From: Xestospongia bergquistia
Taxonomy: Eukaryota > Porifera > Demospongiae > Haplosclerida > Petrosiidae
Reading direction: 5' to 3'
Length of the DNA stretch: 64,000 nucleotides
Assembly: GCA_963965975.1 (NCBI GenBank)
Contig: OZ014411.1
Location: forward strand, 1,721,001 to 1,785,000
Position numbers and translations under genes: made by a program
Shown here: positions 56,518-64,000 of the stretch, in pieces
Numbering within the stretch: the first letter of the stretch is position 1
Layout of the letters: every line of letters begins with the position of its first letter
Notes under the pieces: model-generated
Database searches by the model: none
What the model saw: the letters and a program-made list of their open reading frames with translations, nothing else
Told to the model about the DNA's origin: nothing

Positions 56518-58150
56518 ACATTATACCCATGTTATAATTCTTAGCATGTTCCTTAATTAACTAGTTTATATAAGAAAAGTACATGTTTTGAATGTTGTAT
56601 TGAAGTAAATTCAATTAATGTAACTATAGACTTTAAGGATTGAGTTAACTTGTCAAATAAGAATTTGGTAATATTTCTAACAATGGATGCCATTCCTGAT
56701 GTAAAATTAATATGTGTATGTTCTTATATTTAAAGACATTTGGTCAATTAATTATTAATAATATTAAATTTTCATTACATAGATATAGGAATCATTTACT
56801 TACTTTTTCATTCTTACTGTATATGGAAATTGTCTTTCATTTATTGGATAGTGTAGTATACTGAGTTATAAGATGTAAATTAATTTACAAATTATTATTA
56901 TGATTTATGGGATGTATGTATTAATTAATATGGTAAGTTGCCATTGTCCCCCTCTTTTTATAATTACTTATATACTTGTAAGCTAGTGATAAGTTAGTTT
57001 CAAAAATTATGAGTCAATAATCATTCTATTTTTGGTTAAATAACAAAGACGTTCATAACAATATAATTGAAAATTATAGTTTTATATTGTTATGATGTTC
57101 TCATCCCATGCAAAGAATATTTTGGCTTATTTGTTTTCACTAAATTAACTTAGCAATCGTTCATATACTAATGTAGTGAAACTGAATAAAATGTGGTTTG
57201 TAAATCTAATAAATTTAACTCTCTATTTAATCAGTAATATATTACATAATTTTGTAAGTTTGTATAGTTTATATAGCACAAACATATAAAGTTATTGCAA
57301 AATATAATTAAACTATAATAACTTTCATTCTAAGATTAGTAGAGTAACAGTAAATGCTTTTGCACATGAGTATGCACAGGATCAGTGACTTTCATGCTGC
57401 AAACTAATCACTGTAAAAATTAATTGGTTGATTTACGCAATCCTATTGTCATTTTGGCTGTAAATAATACATAATGTGATACTGACAATTATAGTAAACA
57501 TTATTGTGTATAAACTGATTTAAAATTAACATTTTTAAGCAGAAACAAATATTGCTTAATAATAATGTAAATTATAGAAATGGTGCAGAAAAATTTTCCA
57601 ATCTACAAAATGTTTAGTGTTTATTAACTATTTAGGTACAATGATTTCATTAGTGTCACTATGTCTTGTGGAAGATGAAATTCTTTGATTGTTGGGACAG
57701 TGAAGTTGATAAGTACTTGTCCTCCATGAATTATATCAATCTGAATTTAAAATATTATACATTATTTGTGATAACACAATTATTTCTATTTATACCTCTT
57801 TCTATATAATATTGAATTGTTTTAATCTATTTGTTATTAAATCATAAAAAAGGCACTAAAATAATAATTCAATGAACTGCTCCTATACAGTTGCAATAAG
57901 TATGTTTTTTGTCAAGTGTTAATATCTTCTAGTAGACTATAATTTATATCAGTACAATCTATTAAATATTCAAAATAAATATTAGTTGGTGCTAGTTGCA
58001 TTTATTGAGTTGACTTTTAAGCTAATTAATAAGAATGAAATAAAATATCAAAAAATCTTAATTCCTGTCAAATATTATTGTATTTCTATAAATCTGGATT
58101 AAGTATATTGGTGACATATATAAGGGGAGAGGAGTATTTTGTAATTCCTA
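56010..58150. other. AT-rich spacer
   Basis: Contains an (AT)n tract at 56,470-56,512; no gene, RNA or element that I can support. Confidence 0.35.
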
Positions 58151-58179
58151 AAAGACAATATATATCATTGTAGAAACTG

Positions 58180-59040
58180 AATGATTGATAATAACCAATG
58201 TATTTGACATAATATATTTTAAAAGGACCACTGTTATAACACTTCAAATAACAAGTTTTGTATACATACAGTTATCATGAATAGTTGTACACATATATAG
58301 TAACTGTATGTATACATAACTGTTTTTGAGAAGTTTATATAATGTCTCCTTTTTGACCTTTAATGCAAATCAGATCATATATGGTTATACAGGTTACATA
58401 TTATACTGTTTTCATTTTATAATGTATTGTCAGATTGACTAAACATTTCTTATGTACAATAGTTCATTCTATCTAATAGTATGTTAGAAATAAAAACAAT
58501 ATGACATTAAATGTAACCTTTAATGTAATATTTATGAAATAAACCATTCAGATTTACAATGGGATAGTATTGTCTACTGGCAAATTGGACAATATTAAAA
58601 TATTTAATCTTCAGTAAATAGAAAGTTACATTCACTTCCTACATAATTCACTATTAGAAAATAAATATCACTGTTCATTTTTTTATATTCTTTAATAAAT
58701 ATAGTGGCTATTGGTACAGCCTTAAAAGTACACACTCCATATGCAAATTTAATAAAGTCAGGTTATATTTAATATTAGGGTTAGGGTCTAGGGTATAGTA
58801 AAACTTCCTGTAAAACAATATCTGTATAGTTAGAGAAATAAAAACAATATGACATTGATTTACAAGAAATGTACTTCTGAATAGAATAAGCACATATTAG
58901 AAAATAAATTCTAATAACATCTAGAAAGTAAAAAACTGCTAATACAGATATTGTATTAATAATTTCAAAGACTGTCAACCCTGTATATAGATAGTCATAC
59001 TGTTTACTAGGGGTACATTTATGCCTGATTGACATGTTGA
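58180..59040. repeat. Dispanin upstream block, copy F
   Basis: Inverted partner of 1-870 and direct partner of about 63,100-63,745. Contains one hairpin-repeat unit (58,255-58,330). Confidence 0.65.
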
Positions 59041-59089
59041 ATAAAAGGAAGAATTTCTTTGTGAGTATGTATAATCACATAATGGCAAT

Positions 59090-59235
59090 TTTCGTGTAAT
59101 TAGATTATATACGATACCGTATTCCCATTGGAAATATCCCTATGCGCATGCGCGATTTTACAAGTGTCTTCACAGAACTGATTGTTTCTCTCTCGAGTCA
59201 AGTCTATAAAATTTGGATCACCTCTGTACTATATA
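59090..59235 (+). promoter_or_regulatory. Dispanin copy F promoter with NRF1-type palindrome
   Basis: TGCGCATGCGC at 59,143-59,153 is a perfect match to the NRF1 binding consensus and lies about 83 bases before the ATG. It is followed by GTCTTCACAGAACTGATTGT, CTCTCTCGAG and a TATAAAAT at about 59,206. The same arrangement is at 63,851-63,943 and, reversed, 3,760-3,676. Confidence 0.6.
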
Positions 59236-60666
59236 ATGGAAGGTACCTATTTACTATGTCGATTTTTTTAATATTGTAATAGTTGTGCAAATGATTAATC
59301 TGTTTAATTGTGATACTTCATGTGTTCTGTACTGATAAACGACAAATTGCAACATAATTGATCTATATTCCTTGACTGCAAAAGTGTTCTAAAGTCTCAA
59401 TTACTAAAGATTATACTTTACGAGACAAACGTATATATAATATAAATGTGTAGAACATTGTACTTATATAACTCACCAAAAGATATATTGTAATAAATAG
59501 GTCACTAAATTAATATTTATTTATGATTGTATTGTGTTATTATCAGCATACACTATAAGGTCGGGACAAAGCTGAGGGCTAGATATCTTATTCTTCATGA
59601 CAAAGTAGTTGCCTAATAAAATAGGCAACAGGACTTGTCTAGGTAGGGGCTATAACAATATATACATACAGATATGGCACTAGATAGAGAGTATTTGTAC
59701 CACTGCAGTGAATTAATATCCAGATGTAAAGAAAACATTGACACAACTGTTAGAAAACTAGACTATCGCATTAGTAAAAATACTAAATATTACAAATTTT
59801 AAGTAACATCTCTTTTCTTTCTTAATTTGTGTAGCCCCCAAAAATCCTAAACAGGTAAAGGTTGTTTACATAAGACCACTACACTAGCCACCAACATTTA
59901 AAACTTTTATATATGGTTCATTACACTATATGATTATATAGCAAGGTTATTACCCTCTACGAGAACAAATCACATATTCTCAGGAACAGGAATACCCACC
60001 ACAGGAAGAACACACTCCTAAGGAAGGATATGAAAGTATGCACTTAATAGTATTTAAGAGTACCAAAACCATTCCTTACTGATAAACAGATGTTACTCCA
60101 TCTTATCCACTTGGTCAACACCAACTTTACATTCCTGCTACCCAGGCTGTTCCTGTCACACAGCAGCAAACTGTAAGTCAGGTTTTGTTATGGAAAACAA
60201 AACATTATTTTTTCTTAGTCAAATATAGTTGCTGTACAGTCACAACCAACTTCAATGAGTGCAAACACTGTGATTCATCCTACAAAAGATCACTATTTGA
60301 CATGGTCCATTGTGCTAACATTCATATGCTTATTTGCTGGAAATTTGCACACCCTTCTGTGTACCATACCAGCCATTATATTGGCCATAAGTGTGAGTAT
60401 TGTTTTGTAAATAAGATATATTGTTATTATAAAGAGAAATATTTGTATGTTTGTGTGTGTAAATATATTTATCTACATAGGCTCGTCATGCTGAGACACA
60501 CGGTGATATGAAAGGGGCTCAATCTAAAGCTCAGCTTGCCTTGATACTTAATATTGTTTCGTTTGTAGTTGGGTCAATAGTTGTCAACTATTACATTATC
60601 TTAACAGCTGTAGGAACAGCAGCTACAGTTAGACACCTTAGCCATGACAGGTACTACTATGATTAG
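59236..60666 (+). CDS. Dispanin (CD225/IFITM-like) copy F, intact
   Basis: Exons 59,236-59,242, 59,835-59,854, 59,942-60,035, 60,090-60,172, 60,219-60,392 and 60,481-60,666; 564 bases, 187 residues, all splice sites canonical. Starts MEAPKNPKQ, then Q/P-rich region, HYLTWSIVLTFICLFAGN with IPAIILAIS (first membrane segment), CD225 loop (RHAETHGDMKGAQSKAQ), second membrane segment (LALILNIVSFVVGSIVV) and a short tail ending DRYYYD. The 7-base coding exon 1 is followed by a 592-base intron. A second copy of the tail exon with its own acceptor (CTTTATAG, about 60,951) lies downstream to 61,171, so an alternative last exon is possible. Strong promoter motif upstream. Confidence 0.85.
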
Positions 60667-60856
60667 TACTGTTACTATTCCACTTGTTATTGTTTTGCTT
60701 TTTATACTTAGTATTCTTATTTTTACTACAATATCAACTACATTTATTATACAACCACTTATTGAAATTATACATGCAACTAACAAATTTAGAGCTACCT
60801 TTGTTGGAAACACTGTAATTTTATCAATACTTTTGTTCATTATCATTTTTAGTTAA
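60644..60856 (+). other. Alternative hydrophobic frame over dispanin tail
   Basis: Another frame across the 3' end of exon 6 is open for 70 codons and strongly hydrophobic (TTISTTFIIQPLIEIIHATN, then VILSILLFIIIFS). A similar frame is kept, in part, in copies B, C and G. It could be reached by alternative splicing, for example at ACAG/GTACTA. It may be only the shadow of a TATTAC-rich sequence. Confidence 0.25.
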
Positions 60857-60950
60857 CTAATATTTATTTGTAGCATACAAAATATAAAATCATTACAAAA
60901 TAAGCATAGTCTTGATGATAATAGTTTTCATCATTATCATTTCTTTATAG

Positions 60951-61171
60951 TTGTGACCATAACATCAACAATAGGAGCTACAATAGCAGCTACAATAGTA
61001 GCCACATCTAGACACATTGGATATTACAGATACTATGATTATTATTGTTACTATACTACTTGTGACCGTTCTGTTTTTTATACTTATTATATTCTCATTT
61101 TAATATCAACTATATTTATTATCAAACTACTTATTCACATTATACATGTTACTAACAAATTAATTTTATAG
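60951..61171 (+). other. Possible alternative terminal exon of copy F
   Basis: After CTTTATAG it reads VVTITSTIGATIAATIVATS, RHIGYYRYYDYYCYYTTC and more to a stop at 61,169-61,171. It is homologous to the last third of exon 6. Equivalent second exons with TTTCTTTACAG acceptors exist in copies B and C, so the duplicated exon is older than the gene copies. Confidence 0.4.
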
Positions 61172-61344
61172 CTACCTTTGTTGCTTTCATTATAATTTTA
61201 TCAATTCTTTTTTGTTCATGATCATTTTTTACTTAATCAATTTTTTTTATAGTGTACAGGATATTAAATCATTTCAAAATTAGTATAGTTTTAAAAACTA
61301 TTAATATTTTTGAATGTATTAAGATACTATTGTGATAATTTGGT

Positions 61345-61491
61345 TATAATTTTTATTCTAAACACAACAACAACTAGATTTACATAAATAGATCAAAACA
61401 CATTACATCACTAAATAAACTATATAGTTACTATAATCTTCTACCTTTAGCATGTTCAGTATATGATAGCGTGATTAAAATGGTCAGATGA
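61345..61491 (-). repeat. Gypsy LTR remnant (reversed)
   Basis: Reverse complement of the LTR pieces at 2,968, 10,920 and 15,205; interrupted by the MITE at 61,492. Confidence 0.55.
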
Positions 61492-61676
61492 GGGTCCTTC
61501 TTGGTGTAACTTCTATGATGATGTAACTTGTACTATGATGATGACATCACTATATGTCATAAGGTTTGGTTTAGGGTGTAGGTGATGGATTTAGATGATG
61601 TCATCATATATGATGACATCATTATCTGTCATTTAATGATGATGTCATCAGAGTGAAGTTACACTAAGAACCACCC
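61492..61676. mobile_element. 185-bp MITE with 8-bp target duplication
   Basis: Terminal inverted repeats of about 22 bases (GGGTCCTTCTTGGTGTAAC; partner GGGTGGTTCTTAGTGTAAC read inward) are flanked by TCAGATGA at 61,484-61,491 and 61,677-61,684. An 8-bp duplication is typical of hAT elements. The inside is rich in TGACATCA/TGATGTCA words. The uninterrupted site exists at about 15,215-15,235. Confidence 0.88.
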
Positions 61677-61684
61677 TCAGATGA

Positions 61685-61900
61685 ATTGCATATTCGAGTT
61701 GATTGGTACAATGTTTAACTTTTATTCCTCTATGTGAGGTTTTGGTTCTGATGGTGTGGCAGGTAATTCTAAAATACTGGAAGTAAAGAGTCCTATACTT
61801 CAGGTTCCACATATTCATTTTGATGTTGATTAAGTTTATTGGATAAAGATGATAAAGATTCTGTCTTACAAATATGGTCAACATAAGAGGAAGGGAGCTA
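61685..61900 (-). pseudogene. Gypsy pol tail fragment (reversed)
   Basis: The minus strand around 61,890-61,790 matches 2,791-2,878 (GTTGACCATATTTGTAAGAC, then GAACCTGAAG), the region encoding VDHIYKTE. Only this end of pol and the LTR remain. Confidence 0.6.
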
Positions 61901-63100
61901 ACTGCTTTGCAACCTTTGCTAAAAAACGATAATAATAAATGATAATGCCCAAAAATAATCTAAGCTTTATCATATTCTTAGGTTTCTTTGCCTTTAACTT
62001 TTCTGTTGTGGGGTGGAGTCTCTGTTTGTAAATGATGTGACTATTATTCTTCAAGCTAGGTTTTAGACCTTTTCAAACATAAGCCTGCAGCCAAAAGCTT
62101 GCTTAAAAAACGTTAAGATTTTGCAAATGGTATGCTTTGTTAACTAAAATATCATCCTGGTATAGTGAGATTCTTTGAAAACTTAGGAATATGCTTTCTG
62201 TGCACATTTGAATAGTGGTAGGATGCAGCAAATACAGCAAATGGTAATCAATTATATCGAAATAAGCCCTTGTGGGTGTTTATAATTACAGGTTATAGTG
62301 ATGTTTTATTAACTTGGACATGGAGATATACTTGTGAGAGGTCTAACTTTAAGAAATACTTTCAATATACCCTTTTGTGACACAGTAATGAATCACAAAG
62401 ACTGTTATAACTGTAAAGATTGGATTGTATGAACATAACTATATAGTTCATTTTTATATCTGAATTTGGAATTTATACATTATTTGTGAGAAATTGATTA
62501 TATTTATTGTTTCTAGTTTCTTAACTTATGACACGTAGTAATGTTATCACTAAGTATATGTTTTGATAATCCTTAGTTAGTGAGTAATATCTTGTCAAAC
62601 AATCAACCACTATAGTGGTAAATTTACGTTTCATTTTCAATGTTTAATGTATTATACACTAATGTATACTACATATACATACTATATAAGAGCAATGAGG
62701 TATCATGTTACCAGTATTCTAATTATACAACACAATGTTCCTTTTAAAGAATTTTGAAAAGTCATTGTAGTCAATGATATATTATTGTATTAATATTATT
62801 TACTATTAATATAATTAACATATAATAAGAGTCATAATAAGTATCTTGTATAAATTATGTAATATTAAATAATAAAAAAGTTAATAGCATTATGTACAAT
62901 TTTTTTATGTCCTACTTGATCATATGTAATAATATTAGAACTTAATTATATTCACATTACATTAATAGAATGCATTTATCACTTTTTTAAAATCTATTTT
63001 ATATTTTATAATAAAGAATGGGACTAAAATAAGATTGATAAGAATGAAATAAAATATTTAAACCTCTTAATTCCAGTAAATTATATTTCTTTTATACAAA
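61900..63100. other. AT-rich spacer
   Basis: No supported gene. From about 63,000 the repeated dispanin upstream block begins. Confidence 0.35.
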
Positions 63101-63745
63101 TCTTGATTAAGTATATTGGTGACATATATAAAGGAGAGGTGTATTTTGTAACTCCTAAAAGACAATATGTATCATTATAAAAACTGAGTTATTGATAATA
63201 ACCAATATATTGAACATGATATTTGAAAATGACCACTGTTAAAACACTTCAAATAACAGTTTTGTATACATACAGTTATCATAAATAGTTGGACATATAT
63301 ATAGAAACTATATGTATACATAACTGTTTTTTGAGAAGTTTTAATTAGTGGTCTCAATTTTGCAAATCAGGTCACTAATGTTTGCAAGAAGTGGTCTCTT
63401 ACTGCAAATTCAATTACATATGATAATACAGGTTGCATTTAAAGTATATATCACAATATTGTTTTCATTTATAATGTATTATCAGATTAACTTTATGAAC
63501 AATAGTTTAGTCATATCTTATATCTTATAGTATATTAGAAATAAAAAACAATATGAGATTTACTAGAAATGTACTTCTGTATAGAACAAGTATGCATTAG
63601 AAAATAAATAATGAAATCTAGAAAGTAAAAACTGCTAATACAGATATTGTATTAATAACTTCAAAGACTGTCAACCCTGTATATAGATAGTCATAATGTT
63701 TACTAGGGGTACATTTATGATTGAACAGATGCCTGATTGACATGT
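63100..63745. repeat. Dispanin upstream block, right-edge copy
   Basis: Direct repeat of about 58,130-59,040 with short deletions, so the block, promoter and first exon form a tandem duplication with a period of about 4.7 kb. Confidence 0.7.
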
Positions 63746-63789
63746 TGAGTAAAAGGAAGAATTTCTTTGTGAATATATATAATCACACA

Positions 63790-64000
63790 ATGGCAATTTT
63801 CGTGTAATTAGATTATATACGATACCATATTCCCTTTGGAAATATCCCTATGCGCATGCGCGATTTTGCAAGTGTCTTCACAGAACTGATTGTTTCTCTC
63901 TCGAGACAAGTCTATAAAATTTGGATCACCTCTGTACTATATAATGGAAGGTACTTATTTTTTTTATGTCGATTTCTTTAATATTGTGATAGTTGTGCAA
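63790..64000 (+). CDS. Dispanin promoter and first exon at window edge (partial)
   Basis: The promoter is nearly identical to 59,090-59,235, with TGCGCATGCGC at 63,851-63,861. The coding first exon ATGGAAG (63,944-63,950) is followed by a GTACTT donor. The rest of this gene would lie to the right of the window. Confidence 0.7.

Noticed and set aside
58775..58795. Telomere-like TTAGGGTTAGGG
   Set aside because: Only two units plus a degenerate third; also present reversed at about 260; part of the dispanin upstream repeat.
1..64000. tRNA or rRNA genes
   Set aside because: No cloverleaf with A and B boxes and no conserved rRNA words were found by eye; a covariance-model search would be decisive.

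Overview
The window looks like nuclear DNA of an early-branching animal, most likely a demosponge of the Amphimedon type. It is very AT-rich, genes have many short introns (about 30-60 bases, GTAAGT-like donors), exons are small, and there are CCP/sushi receptors, dispanin (CD225) genes, ankyrin/kinase genes and many old transposon pieces. The organism is inferred from gene content and style. No rRNA, tRNA or CRISPR array was seen.

The centre (about 16.9-32.8 kb) holds a tandem array, all on the + strand, of genes resembling PRDM9, the meiotic recombination-hotspot histone methyltransferase. Copy Z1 (17,581-20,281) is complete: an eight-exon, 795-residue model with basic N-terminus, acidic linker, CXXC zinc knuckle, PR/SET domain and 11 tandem 28-residue C2H2 fingers. 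Z2 has lost the PR/SET domain by an in-frame deletion. Z4 is nearly complete but has a lost splice acceptor and a Tyr-to-Phe change in the SET domain. Z3 and a finger-only copy are pseudogenes, and two stray first exons mark further lost copies. Finger backbones are nearly identical while the DNA-contact positions vary, the signature of PRDM9 evolution. Each unit carries the last exons of a cadherin-like beta-sandwich gene as a passenger.

The array interrupts a minus-strand cluster of CCP-domain membrane receptors (25.0-27.4 kb and its copy at 32.8-35.4 kb, then a longer gene at 35.97-38.51 kb). The duplicated receptor segment flanks Z3-Z4, which suggests the array grew by unequal exchange that included receptor DNA.

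On both sides (1-16.2 kb, minus strand; 43-64 kb, plus strand) are dispanin/CD225 genes, the superfamily of vertebrate IFITM proteins: two intact (50,033-51,709 and 59,236-60,666), two with lesions or a changed end (8,791-7,198 and 44,394-47,849), four truncated or mosaic, a 5' fragment at 53.2 kb, and a first exon at the right edge. They share a seven-base coding first exon and a promoter that in three copies has a perfect NRF1-type palindrome. The flanks form a large broken inverted duplication (about 4.6-9.8 kb against 39.9-49.8 kb).

Transposon-derived DNA includes a Tigger/pogo element with a TA target duplication, gypsy integrase and LTR pieces, a hAT-type TTF finger, a CACTA-like transposase piece, a multi-exon integrase-core pseudogene, a 465-bp foldback element and a 185-bp MITE with an 8-bp target duplication. 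An ankyrin-repeat gene with a kinase-like glycine loop lies at 55.0-56.0 kb. The rest is AT-rich sequence where I see no gene.
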